NCBI GenBank assembly: GCA_001870995.2
Contig: MLAV02000011.1
Span: 124,001-188,000 of the forward strand
Source: Chitinophaga sp. CB10
GTDB lineage: Bacteria; Bacteroidota; Bacteroidia; Chitinophagales; Chitinophagaceae
Reading direction: 5' to 3'
Length of the DNA: 64,000 nt
The notes below the pieces were generated by a model, which was given only the letters and a program-made list of their open reading frames with translations, did no database searches and was not told where the DNA came from. Numbering within the stretch: the first letter of the stretch is position 1; every line of letters starts with the position of its first letter. Below, piece after piece: positions 43,258-51,756 of the stretch. A program made the position numbers and the translations under genes.

Positions 43258-44343
43258 TTAAAAGTGGTATGTTGCAGCAAATAATACGTTGGCAGTAGTA
43301 GTGGTGGCAGCGCCATCCTTTTTCTGGAACAGGTCCACGGAAGACTTGTCAAACCTGAATTCCGGGATTAATGTTAGGTTTCCTATCTTATAGTTGAAGG
43401 ACAGGGTACCGGCCACGATGTTTCCTCCTTCCGGAGAGGCCGCATACACTTTGAGCGCATCCTTGTCGCTGAAATATTCTCCTCTCAGCGTCAGGCCGAA
43501 TTTATCCGTAAAATCGGCATTGATGTACAGGGCAGATCCCCACCATTTCGTATTGGCATTGGCTTCTCCCTTCAATTTGGTATCGAGGTAGGTGCTGTAG
43601 GTACCGTTATAGCCCAGGCCGAATTTCTCCGTGATCTGGTAAGTGGCTACTACGTCCACCTGGTGGTTTTGCACACCGCTGGTATCTTTTCCTTCCAGGT
43701 AGTTGAGGTATAATTTAACCGGAGTTTCTGCCGGCGCCCAACCGAGTTGCGCACCAATGTATTTATGACTGTTTAAGGTCACAGACTTCAGGTCCGTCGG
43801 GTTAAAAACGCCCACCATGGCGGAGAGGGAAGAGGTCAGCGCCAGGTCCGCCTTCACGCCCGTGTGGAAGAAGGGGCCGTAGCTGAACATATAGCTCATG
43901 CTATAGTTCCGGTTGAGATACGCATCCACCAGCTCGTAGCCTACGTGCGTACCGTAGCTACCCATGCTCAATTTAATTTTATCAGTTACCTGGTAGGACA
44001 CATACAATTGTTTGATGGCCATGGATAAGCCATTGGCGGAACCGGGTACATCGTTGTAAGAAAATTCACCGGCACGTTTTCCAAATCCCAGGTCGGCTAC
44101 TATACTACCTTTTTTAAAGCTATGTTCCGCTTTCAGCGATACCATACCCAGCTCAAAGGAGTTGTGGGAGTTGGTAAAGCTGGTTTTATTATCCGTATAG
44201 TTACCGTTCAGGTTGTATTTATAATATACATCCGCAGAACCGGATAATTTAAATGCCGGGGCAGTAGTCGTATCTGTCGATGTTTGTGCATTTGCAGACA
44301 ATAAGCTGCCAGTCGCGAATAAGGTGGTAAGCATTCGTTTCAT
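43258..44343 (-). CDS. Outer-membrane porin, BBP2-like
   Basis: The 361-residue protein has a signal peptide ending at SANAQ, then a Thr-rich linker (TSTDTTTAPAF) and a barrel of about 16 strands ending VLFAATYHF. The pattern LSGSADVYYKYNLNG and GKRAGEFSYN is like the putative beta-barrel porin-2 group. It lies downstream of the ammonium transporter gene on the same strand, a pairing that recurs in this phylum and suggests it passes ammonium or small nitrogen compounds; that is inference. A long hairpin separates the two genes. Confidence 0.82.
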   Translation of the reverse strand: MKRMLTTLFATGSLLSANAQTSTDTTTAPAFKLSGSADVYYKYNLNGNYTDNKTSFTNSHNSFELGMVSLKAEHSFKKGSIVADLGFGKRAGEFSYNDVPGSANGLSMAIKQLYVSYQVTDKIKLSMGSYGTHVGYELVDAYLNRNYSMSYMFSYGPFFHTGVKADLALTSSLSAMVGVFNPTDLKSVTLNSHKYIGAQLGWAPAETPVKLYLNYLEGKDTSGVQNHQVDVVATYQITEKFGLGYNGTYSTYLDTKLKGEANANTKWWGSALYINADFTDKFGLTLRGEYFSDKDALKVYAASPEGGNIVAGTLSFNYKIGNLTLIPEFRFDKSSVDLFQKKDGAATTTTANVLFAATYHF

Positions 44344-44490
44344 TTACGTATGAATTTGGTTGATAAAATGGTAAGACGTATAAATGCTGCCTTTTCTGCG
44401 TTGTTTTGGGGATGCGTGCGTACTTTACGCGGGTTCGTTTTAAGCTACAATACTCAATAAGTAACGTGCATGCGATAGCTTGGCTAGTTA

Positions 44491-44563
44491 GGAACGGATA
44501 GTTAACGAAGCCGCTTGCAGGCAGTTCCACCATTGTCGGCTTCCTGCGTTAACTATCCATTCC
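44491..44563 (-). other. Long hairpin between amt and the porin gene
   Basis: Arms GGATAGTTAACG and CGTTAACTATCC (44496-44507, 44547-44558) pair fully, extended inward by AAGCCG/CGGCTT and outward by GGAA/TTCC. It lies between the amt stop and the porin start and could partially end transcription. The rest of 44344-44668 shows no gene; a TACTTTAC sequence there could be a weak promoter. Confidence 0.7.
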
Positions 44564-44668
44564 AGGGTCTTCTAACGTGTCCGGATATACGAACAGTTAT
44601 TAATACAGTTGATAAAGGTCCAGATCAAAGAACTTTAATTCATTTGCTATGTTAAAGTGGCGCGTTGT

Positions 44669-46060
44669 TCAGGAGTGCGCCAGTTCTGCTTCTTCTTTCA
44701 GGTCTCCTTCAGTATCTACAGTCATCAGCGCAGGATGATAACTTTCGTTGTGCTGGGTAGCATCCAGGCCGAGGGATTCTTCATCGTCGCTAACGCGCAG
44801 CGGGTGAACCCAGTCGATCACTTTGAAGATGCCGTAGGATACCGCGAAGCTGTATGCTACTACGAGGAACAGGCCCAGCGCCTGGTTTTTGAACAGCTCG
44901 AAGTTACCATAGAACAGGCCGTCATTACCTGCGCTGTTGATAGCTTTGGTAGCAAATACGCCGGTGAGGAGCATACCTACCATACCGCCTACGCCATGGC
45001 AAGGGAATACGTCCAGGGTATCATCGATGCTGGTTTTGGATTTCCAGTGAACCATCATGTTAGAGATGATCGCAGCAACAAATCCGATGAATATACTTTG
45101 CGGGATAGCAACAAAGCCTGCGGCAGGCGTGATGGCAACCAGGCCAACTACAGCGCCGATACAGAAACCGAGAGCTGAAGGTTTGCGGCCACGCACCACA
45201 TCAAAGAATACCCATGATAAACCGGCAGCAGCAGTAGCGGTATTGGTGGTTGCAAAAGCAGTTGCTGCGAGGTGGTTAGCGCCCAGGGCAGAGCCGGCGT
45301 TGAAACCGAACCAGCCGAACCAGAGCAAACCGGTGCCGAGGAGTACGAATGGAATATTTGCAGGTTGTAATTCTTTCTTTTCAATATGGTCTTTCCTGCG
45401 TTTCAGCACAATAGCGCCGGCGAGGGCCGCGCAACCGGCAGAAATATGTACTACTGTACCGCCGGCGAAGTCGAGTACGCCCAGCTTAAACAGGATGCCA
45501 TCCGGATGCCAGGTCCAGTGCGCAATTGGCGCATACACCAGGATGCTGAACAGCACCATAAACAGTACATAAGAGGTAAAACGGATTCTTTCCGCTACGG
45601 CGCCTACCACGAGGGCAGGAGTGATGATGGCGAACTTCATCTGGAAGAGCGCGAACAGCAGCAGCGGGATGGTAGGCGCAAGGCTCCAGGGTTCGCCGCT
45701 GCCTACATGGTTAAACATAAAAAAGGTGGTGGGGTCACCGATCAGTCCTCCGTGGGACTTACCAAATGCCAGACTAAAGCCAACAACTACCCAAACAATG
45801 CTGATAAGGCCGGTAGCAATGAAGCTTTGCATCATTGTGGAGATTACGTTCTTTCTATTCACCATACCGCCATAGAAGAAGGATAATCCCGGGGTCATTA
45901 AAAATACCAGTGAAGATGCTACCAGAATCCAGGCGATGTCAGAGGTATTATATTTACTAGCATCTGCATAGGATGGAAGAGTGGGTATAAAAATCCCGAT
46001 TGTGGCAACTACCGCTAAAAAAATAAAGGGTAGATAGTCTTGGAATGATTTTTTCATCAT
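44669..46060 (-). CDS. amt: Ammonium transporter
   Basis: The start at 46060 (an ATG-ATG pair followed by AAA) gives 463 residues, eleven helices and the Amt fold. Conserved parts are FFYGGMVNRKNVISTMMQSF near residue 60, with IAHWTWHPDG and DFAGGTVVHISAGCAALAG (His of the twin pair) near 190. DVFPCHGVGGMVGMLLTG holds the second His near 345. It conducts ammonium or ammonia. No PII gene lies beside it. A good promoter is just upstream. Confidence 0.95.
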   Translation of the reverse strand: MMKKSFQDYLPFIFLAVVATIGIFIPTLPSYADASKYNTSDIAWILVASSLVFLMTPGLSFFYGGMVNRKNVISTMMQSFIATGLISIVWVVVGFSLAFGKSHGGLIGDPTTFFMFNHVGSGEPWSLAPTIPLLLFALFQMKFAIITPALVVGAVAERIRFTSYVLFMVLFSILVYAPIAHWTWHPDGILFKLGVLDFAGGTVVHISAGCAALAGAIVLKRRKDHIEKKELQPANIPFVLLGTGLLWFGWFGFNAGSALGANHLAATAFATTNTATAAAGLSWVFFDVVRGRKPSALGFCIGAVVGLVAITPAAGFVAIPQSIFIGFVAAIISNMMVHWKSKTSIDDTLDVFPCHGVGGMVGMLLTGVFATKAINSAGNDGLFYGNFELFKNQALGLFLVVAYSFAVSYGIFKVIDWVHPLRVSDDEESLGLDATQHNESYHPALMTVDTEGDLKEEAELAHS

Positions 46061-46085
46061 AGCATTTGATTTTAAATTTCTCAAA

Positions 46086-46116
46086 TAAAAGTAGGAGCGA
46101 AATTTAAAACGTCAAA
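46086..46116 (-). promoter_or_regulatory. Promoter of amt, TTTG-N19-TACTTTTA
   Basis: On the minus strand TTTG (46113-46116) and TACTTTTA (46086-46093) are 19 bp apart, the ideal spacing for this phylum; one base of the -7 box differs from consensus. A leader of about 20 nt results. Confidence 0.6.
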
Positions 46117-46408
46117 TAGATGGGCTTAAAAATAGAATTCTTTGAATTTAAGGGCTAAATATTGAGCCGGTTCTAATCAAATAATAATTAATTATAATAT
46201 TAATTATTGTTTTTTAGGATATGGGGAAAGATTTAAGGCCGCTTATAAGTGTTAAAACGTTCACAATCACTTATTTACGTAAACGTTATGCCAAGGTTAA
46301 CAAATTTCTAAAATGGTGGCAACAGTTGCTACTGCAATTAAGAAAACATCACATTAAATAATTTACTATAAGTAAAATACGTATGAAATTTTTTTTAAGA
46401 CGAAATGA
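46117..46408. other. AT-rich intergenic region between uvrB and amt
   Basis: About 290 bp without a gene. It holds GCAACAGTTGC near 46319, a short palindrome reminiscent of the merC operator but with a different spacer, and ACGTAAACGT near 46278. I see no firm function. Confidence 0.35.
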
Positions 46409-46457
46409 AATCGCCTATATCATATAATAAATAATTACATATATGATATAGGCGATT
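46409..46457 (-). terminator. 17-bp inverted repeat after uvrB
   Basis: The arms (46409-46425 and 46441-46457) match perfectly around a 15-nt AT loop, 43 bp beyond the uvrB stop. No strong T tract follows, so it may protect the mRNA end rather than terminate alone. Confidence 0.65.
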
Positions 46458-46499
46458 GAATGTTTAATTATTCCGTCTGGAGGCAAAAAATTGTGGTTT

Positions 46500-48554
46500 T
46501 TAGCCTTTCATTTCCTGCAGTTCCCTTTCCATGGCAAACATTTGATCCCTTAAACGGGCTGCTTCCATAAAATCGAGGTCCCTTGAGGCCTTTTCCATTT
46601 CCTTCTTCACCCTGGATATGGCTTTTTCCATTTGCGGAATGGTTTTCACCGTTGCGGCGGATGATTTGGCTACTTCCATCGCTGCTTCCGCTACCAGGGT
46701 TACCTCATCATGCACGGCATAAGGGGAGTTCTCGTCGTAATTCTTTATTTCCAGCACGCCGGTTTGCGCCAGGATCTGCTCTTTGCTCTTACGTACCGTA
46801 CGTGGCGTAATGCCATGTTCGATATTATAGGCAATCTGTTTTTCCCGGCGGCGGTTGGTTTCATCAATCGTTTTCTGCATACTGTCGGTAATCTTATCGG
46901 CGTAAAAGATTACCAGCCCATCTACGTTACGGGCGGCGCGGCCGGCCGTTTGGGTCAGGGAGCGTTCGTCGCGGAGGAAACCTTCCTTATCCGCGTCCAG
47001 GATAGCCACCAGGGATACTTCCGGCAAGTCCAGCCCTTCCCTCAGCAGGTTCACCCCTACCAGCACGTCGATATTACCCAGGCGCAGGTCGCGTAGGATT
47101 TCGATGCGTTCCAGGGTATCCACTTCGGAGTGGATGTACCTGGATTTAATATTAATACGCTGCAGGTACTTGTCCATTTCCTCGGCCATACGTTTGGTGA
47201 GGGTGGTAACGAGTACGCGGTCCCCTTTCTGCACACGGCGGTCTATTTCGTCCAGCAGGTCATCCACCTGGTTAACGCTGGGCCTGATCTCAATAGGCGG
47301 CTCCAGGAGCCCGGTGGGTCGTACCACTTGCTCTACCACCACCCCTTCCGTCTTCTTCAGCTCATATTCGCCGGGGGTAGCGCTCACAAAGATGGCCTGG
47401 TTAATCAGGTTCTCGAACTCGAAGAAGTTCAAAGGCCGGTTATCCAGTGCGGAAGGCAGGCGGAAGCCATATTCCACCAGGTTCAGTTTACGGGAGCGGT
47501 CGCCGCCGTACATACCGCCAATCTGCGGCACGGTTACGTGGCTCTCGTCTATGACCAGCAGGTAATCTTTCGGGAAGTAGTCCAACAGGCAGAAGGGGCG
47601 GGTACCCGGCGTACGCCTGTCCAGGAACCTGGAATAGTTCTCAATACCGCTGCAGTAACCCAATTCCCGGATCATTTCCAGGTCGTAGTTCACACGTTCC
47701 GAGAGGCGCTGCGCTTCTATGAGTTTCCCGTTGGCCTTGAAGTATTCCACCTGTGCCATCAGTTCATCCTGTATTTCGTAGATGATTTGCTGCATCATAT
47801 CCTTTGGCGCCAGGTAGAGGTTAGCCGGGAATATGGCGGCATTGTCCATCTTCCCGATACGTTTACCGTTCTGCACATCGAAGCTTTCTATTTCTTCGAT
47901 CTCATCTCCAAAGAAGGTAATGCGGTAGCCGTAGTCCACATACGGGAGGTTGATATCCACCGTATCTCCCTGTACGCGGAAGTTACCGCGGTTGAAATCC
48001 CCGGTGGTGCGGGTATAAAGAGAGTTCACCAGGCCATGCAGGAAAGTATTGCGGCTGATGGTTTGCCCCTGGTGGATGCGGATGATACCGTTTTCGTAAT
48101 CCGTAGGGTTACCCATACCATAAATGCAGGAAACGCTGGCTACCACGATGATATCCCGCCGGCCGGAAAGCAGGTTGGAAGTGGCTTTGAGGCGGAGTTT
48201 ATCCAGCTCCTCATTAATGGCCAGGTCTTTTTCGATATAGGTATCGCTCACCGGCATGTAGGCTTCCGGCTGGTAGTAGTCGTAGTACGACACGAAGTAC
48301 TCCACGGCATTATCCGGGAAGAACTGGCGCAGCTCCCCGTACAGCTGGGCCACGAGCGTTTTGTTGTGGGTCAACACCAATGTAGGGCGTTGTACTTGCT
48401 GAATAACATTGGCGACAGTAAAGGTTTTACCCGAGCCGGTTACCCCGAGCAGGGTCTGAAACTGTTCACCTGCGTTGATGCCTTCAGTCAATTGTTTTAT
48501 CGCTTCCGGCTGGTCACCAGCAGGAGCATAAGGCGCTTGTATCTTAAATGGCAT
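46500..48554 (-). CDS. uvrB: Excinuclease ABC subunit B
   Basis: The start at 48554 gives 684 residues, the standard UvrB length; an upstream start at 48638 is rejected because it would put the protein over the S1/P1 gene's control region. The Walker A motif is LLGVTGSGKT near residue 36. The beta-hairpin region follows (YYDYYQPEAYMP). Helicase motifs include VIDESHVT and QTAGRAARN. The C-terminal UVR domain (ISRVKKEMEKASRDLDFMEAA) binds UvrC. It loads at DNA damage with UvrA. Confidence 0.96.
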   Translation of the reverse strand: MPFKIQAPYAPAGDQPEAIKQLTEGINAGEQFQTLLGVTGSGKTFTVANVIQQVQRPTLVLTHNKTLVAQLYGELRQFFPDNAVEYFVSYYDYYQPEAYMPVSDTYIEKDLAINEELDKLRLKATSNLLSGRRDIIVVASVSCIYGMGNPTDYENGIIRIHQGQTISRNTFLHGLVNSLYTRTTGDFNRGNFRVQGDTVDINLPYVDYGYRITFFGDEIEEIESFDVQNGKRIGKMDNAAIFPANLYLAPKDMMQQIIYEIQDELMAQVEYFKANGKLIEAQRLSERVNYDLEMIRELGYCSGIENYSRFLDRRTPGTRPFCLLDYFPKDYLLVIDESHVTVPQIGGMYGGDRSRKLNLVEYGFRLPSALDNRPLNFFEFENLINQAIFVSATPGEYELKKTEGVVVEQVVRPTGLLEPPIEIRPSVNQVDDLLDEIDRRVQKGDRVLVTTLTKRMAEEMDKYLQRINIKSRYIHSEVDTLERIEILRDLRLGNIDVLVGVNLLREGLDLPEVSLVAILDADKEGFLRDERSLTQTAGRAARNVDGLVIFYADKITDSMQKTIDETNRRREKQIAYNIEHGITPRTVRKSKEQILAQTGVLEIKNYDENSPYAVHDEVTLVAEAAMEVAKSSAATVKTIPQMEKAISRVKKEMEKASRDLDFMEAARLRDQMFAMERELQEMKG

Positions 48555-48625
48555 AATGTGAATCTTAAATTGAGCAGTATGTAAAAATACTAAAGAAGTT
48601 GGGACAAAAGTGTTAAAAACCTCTT

Positions 48626-48633
48626 TACTTTTG
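48626..48633 (+). promoter_or_regulatory. Predicted -7 box of the S1/P1 nuclease gene
   Basis: TACTTTTG matches TAnnTTTG; TTG at 48599-48601 is a possible -33 element 24 bp away. Transcription would begin near 48640, 17 bases before the ATG. Confidence 0.55.
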
Positions 48634-48656
48634 CCCATTCAATCAGGAATAACAGT

Positions 48657-49448
48657 ATGAGAAAAAAACTAATCTTTACCTTGCTGCTGGGTATTATGCT
48701 GCCTTTTGCCAGCTTCGCCTGGGGGCCAATCGGCCACCGCATCGTGGCGGAAATTGCCTATAACCATCTTACACCGCAGGCCCGCAAAGCGGTGGCAGCC
48801 ATCCTCGGCCGTACTTCCATGGCCATGGTGGCTAACTGGCCGGATTTCATCAAGTCGGATACTACCCATAAATATGACCATACGAATACCTGGCATTACC
48901 TGGATTTTCCCGGCGGAATTGAGCGCACGGAATTTGATCAGCTGCTGAAAGCGGCCACCGGCGAAAACCTGTACACCGAAACCAATGCCATGATCAGGGA
49001 CCTGAAAAACCGCCACCTGCCTAAGGAAGAAAAGGTATTTGCCCTTACTTTCCTCATTCACATGATCGGGGATATGCATCAGCCTTTGCATGTGGGCCGG
49101 GATGAGGATCAGGGCGGTAATAAAATTGCCGTTACCTGGTTTAATACGCCTTCTAACCTGCATCGCGTTTGGGACGAACAGTTAATTGAGTATCAACAGC
49201 TTAGCTATACTGAATATACAAAAGCGCTGGATATTGCCACTCCCGCGCAGGTAAAATCTTACCAGGCCGGTACTATTTCCGACTGGATGTTTGAATCCCA
49301 CCTCCTGGCGGATAAGGTCTATGGTTATACCAAGCCGGATTCAAAACTGAGCTACCGGTATAATTATGTGTTTGTGAATGACTTGAATACGCAGCTGCTG
49401 AAGGGTGGTTTGCGATTGGCGGCTATTTTGAACGGGATTTTTAAATAG
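48657..49448 (+). CDS. S1/P1 zinc nuclease
   Basis: The 263-residue protein is an exported S1/P1 family phosphodiesterase with three zinc ions. Signal peptidase cleavage after Ala21 would expose Trp22, which in P1 nuclease is the N-terminal zinc ligand. The motifs are AWGPIGHRIV (residue 21-30), WHYLDF near 81, FLIHMIGDMHQPLHVG near 132 and NKIAVTWF near 150. It degrades single-stranded nucleic acids and 3' phosphates outside the membrane or in the periplasm. A long terminator follows. Confidence 0.93.
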   Translation: MRKKLIFTLLLGIMLPFASFAWGPIGHRIVAEIAYNHLTPQARKAVAAILGRTSMAMVANWPDFIKSDTTHKYDHTNTWHYLDFPGGIERTEFDQLLKAATGENLYTETNAMIRDLKNRHLPKEEKVFALTFLIHMIGDMHQPLHVGRDEDQGGNKIAVTWFNTPSNLHRVWDEQLIEYQQLSYTEYTKALDIATPAQVKSYQAGTISDWMFESHLLADKVYGYTKPDSKLSYRYNYVFVNDLNTQLLKGGLRLAAILNGIFK

Positions 49449-49565
49449 GGGTTATTTTCTGGCCTCAGCAAGCCGGGTATCGGCTACTGCAGGCATTGCT
49501 TATAAATGATTTATGACCCTGCCCGAAAGGGATTTATACTCCCTTCCCGGAGGGAACCCGGTAAA

Positions 49566-49607
49566 AGCAAGAGGGTGTATCAGCATTGATACACCCTCTT
49601 GCTTTTT
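49566..49607. terminator. Bidirectional terminator between the nuclease and kinase genes
   Basis: Perfect 17-bp arms with loop GCAT end in T runs on both strands. It lies between convergent genes. The preceding 100 bp holds a second small palindrome, TCCCT/AGGGA, near 49540. Confidence 0.92.
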
Positions 49608-49623
49608 ATATGCCAGGTAATTA

Positions 49624-50547
49624 CTATACCAGGTCGATGTCAAAGTTCACCAGTTGAACAAACTGGTTGATCCTGGAGTTGATTTCCTCTTTGGACACTT
49701 CCCTGATGCGGCCGGTACCGAACTGCTCCACGCAGAAGGAGGCCATAGCAGAACCTACGATAATCGCGGTTTTCATGTTTTCGAAGGAAATATCCCGGGT
49801 TTTAGCCAGGTAACCGATGAAGCCACCTGCGAAAGTATCGCCGGCGCCGGTTGGGTCAAATACGTCATCCAGCGGCATGGCAGGAGCGTAGAACACATGG
49901 TTTTCGTGGAACAGCAGCGCGCCGTGTTCCCCTTTTTTGATGATCAGGTAACGCGGACCCATGGTCAGGATCTTGCGGGCAGCCTTCACCAGACTGTATT
50001 CGCCGCTCAGCTGACGGGCTTCGCTATCGTTCACCATCAGTACGTCTACTCTTTTCAGCACTTTCAGCAGGTCGTCCAGGGCTACTTCCATCCAGAAGTT
50101 CATGGTATCCATAACGATCAGCTTAGGGCGTACCTTCAGCTGGTCGATCACGCTCATTTGTACCTGTGGAGTGAGGTTCCCGAGGATCAGGAACTCAGAA
50201 CCCTGGTAGCTATCTGGTATAACAGGCTGAAAATCAGCCAGTACGTTCAGGTCGGTAACAAGGCTGTCGCGGGTATTCATATCCATATGATATCTGCCGG
50301 ACCAATAGAAAGTTTTCTCGTCTTTCTTTACCTGTACGCCATCCATAGCTACGCCTTTAGCCGAGAGGGCCGCCAGTTCGGACTCGGGGAAATCGCCGCC
50401 AATTACGGAAACCTGGTTGATAGGGGTCACGAAATTGGATGCCGCCCAGGCAATATATGTTGCGGAACCACCAATGATCCTGCCTGATTTACCAAAGGGC
50501 GTTTCGATCTCGTCGAATGCCATGGTGCCTACTACTGTAAGTGACAT
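49624..50547 (-). CDS. PfkB family sugar kinase
   Basis: The 307-residue protein is a ribokinase-like kinase. The N-terminal GG signature is RIIGGSATYIAWAAS near residue 24. The C-terminal signature DPTGAGDTFAGGFIGYL with catalytic Asp is near residue 230, and the anion hole is intact. The substrate is not clear; a short protein without the ribokinase lid length could phosphorylate a nucleoside or a sugar. The gene has its own promoter; the nuclease gene converges on it. Confidence 0.9.
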   Translation of the reverse strand: MSLTVVGTMAFDEIETPFGKSGRIIGGSATYIAWAASNFVTPINQVSVIGGDFPESELAALSAKGVAMDGVQVKKDEKTFYWSGRYHMDMNTRDSLVTDLNVLADFQPVIPDSYQGSEFLILGNLTPQVQMSVIDQLKVRPKLIVMDTMNFWMEVALDDLLKVLKRVDVLMVNDSEARQLSGEYSLVKAARKILTMGPRYLIIKKGEHGALLFHENHVFYAPAMPLDDVFDPTGAGDTFAGGFIGYLAKTRDISFENMKTAIIVGSAMASFCVEQFGTGRIREVSKEEINSRINQFVQLVNFDIDLV

Positions 50548-50595
50548 ACTATTTTTAGTTACTGGTTTAATTAGTTAATGATATACAAAACCCGG

Positions 50596-50603
50596 CAAAG
50601 GTA
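50596..50603 (-). promoter_or_regulatory. Predicted -7 box of the sugar kinase gene
   Basis: TACCTTTG on the minus strand matches TAnnTTTG; transcription would begin near 50589, about 42 bases before the ATG. Confidence 0.6.
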
Positions 50604-51081
50604 ATATATCTGTCATAAATACATGGAAGATAATATTTATGGCAGGGGGGAGCCTGCGTAAGAGAACCTGGGTATAACAAAATGTAGCATGACACCCGGA
50701 AAAAATCTGCCCCCGGCCGGCCACTTTTATCTTTTCTAAAAAACCAGCTTATGGAAGTGTAACTATTACGGCTATACGAAATTAAAAATCCGTTGTTAAA
50801 AATGGTAGTTTGTATAAAGTGTATCGCAGCAAAAATGTTACACATCCCGCAAAAAAAATTTGTACCTGATTTACCGACTAAAAATTTTTATCTCTCTCAA
50901 AAGCAATACGGACAAGCAATTCAGCGGACAACCCGGATCCGGTAAAATAAATTTTAACTTTTCACTGTAACATAAAGTTTTCATACCCGTTTAACATTTC
51001 AGTAAGCGCTGAAAACCTATTGCAATAAGAAGTAAATAAAGACTTATATCAATCTAACAATTTTCAATTAAAATTTACATC
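50604..51081. other. Intergenic region ahead of the small lipoprotein gene
   Basis: About 480 bp with no recognisable gene. It is AT-rich near 50750-51075. No consensus -7 box is seen for the gene at 51082. Confidence 0.4.
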
Positions 51082-51591
51082 ATGTCTATTTCCAAGAAAC
51101 GTGCTCTCACAGCGGGAGTTATGATGGCTACTGCTATGGCTGTAACTTTCACTGCTTGTAAGAAAGATGACGACAATCCACCTGCTGCCCGTACAACCAC
51201 TTACGATCTGAAAGGTGTAGGTGCTGATGCAAACACTGTAAACGGTGTGGTTACCCTGTCTGAAAACAGTGACAGCTCTATCAACCTGAGCCTGAAACTG
51301 AATAAGTCAACCAAAGATGCTCAACAGGCTATCTACCTGATTGGTGGTACAGCTGCTGCGCCGCTTACAGATACGCTGTATGCAAACGCAGGCGCTGATG
51401 TAAAAGGTACCGGCGCTGCTATGACCATCAACATCTTCAAGAACGTAAAAACCATCAAGATCAACACTGCTACTGGCCAGAAAGACACTGCTTTCCGCTA
51501 TGCTGATGTGCTGAAATATGCCGCTTACATGAAAGTACTGACCGGCGAGAAGAAAGATACCCTGGCTATCGGCCTGGTAGGTAAAAAATAA
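51082..51591 (+). CDS. Small surface or periplasmic lipoprotein
   Basis: The 169-residue protein has a lipoprotein signal with lipobox VTFTAC and acylated Cys26, followed by KKDDD, a sequence often linked to surface sorting in this phylum. The remaining 130 residues are Thr/Ala/Lys-rich with alternating strands (TYDLKGVGADANTVNGVVTL, INLSLKLNK). I cannot assign a family; a CHRD-like fold is possible but not shown. Codon use is strongly biased, suggesting high expression. Confidence 0.75.
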   Translation: MSISKKRALTAGVMMATAMAVTFTACKKDDDNPPAARTTTYDLKGVGADANTVNGVVTLSENSDSSINLSLKLNKSTKDAQQAIYLIGGTAAAPLTDTLYANAGADVKGTGAAMTINIFKNVKTIKINTATGQKDTAFRYADVLKYAAYMKVLTGEKKDTLAIGLVGKK

Positions 51592-51619
51592 GCCTTAGGC
51601 ACTGGTTAATTTAGATAGG

Positions 51620-51655
51620 AATGAACTATCCTCCGCATACAATGGATAGTTCATT
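51620..51655 (+). other. Hairpin after the small lipoprotein gene
   Basis: 12-base arms AATGAACTATCC and GGATAGTTCATT pair perfectly around a 12-nt loop, 28 bp past the stop. No T tract follows, so it may be an mRNA-stabilising end. Confidence 0.65.
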
Positions 51656-51672
51656 AAAAGTGTGATAAATCA

Positions 51673-51700
51673 AATAGCCCACGCGAACGCGTGGGCTATT
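51673..51700. terminator. Bidirectional terminator
   Basis: Perfect 12-bp arms with loop GAAC lie between the lipoprotein gene and the convergent OmpA gene. The stem is GC-rich (CCCACGC). Confidence 0.8.
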
Positions 51701-51756
51701 CCTGGTTTTGTGACTTTTTTCTAGGATATGGAGGGGTTTCAGAATTTTGTGTTGTA

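Noticed and set aside
47130..48584. Long plus-strand open frame opposite uvrB
   Set aside because: It is antisense to a firmly identified gene, has no recognised domain and its composition follows that of the real gene's third codon position.
44496..51655. The two GGATAGTT hairpins (44496-44558 and 51620-51655) as one repeat family
   Set aside because: Only an eight-base core is shared and the arms and loops differ, so the likeness can be chance.
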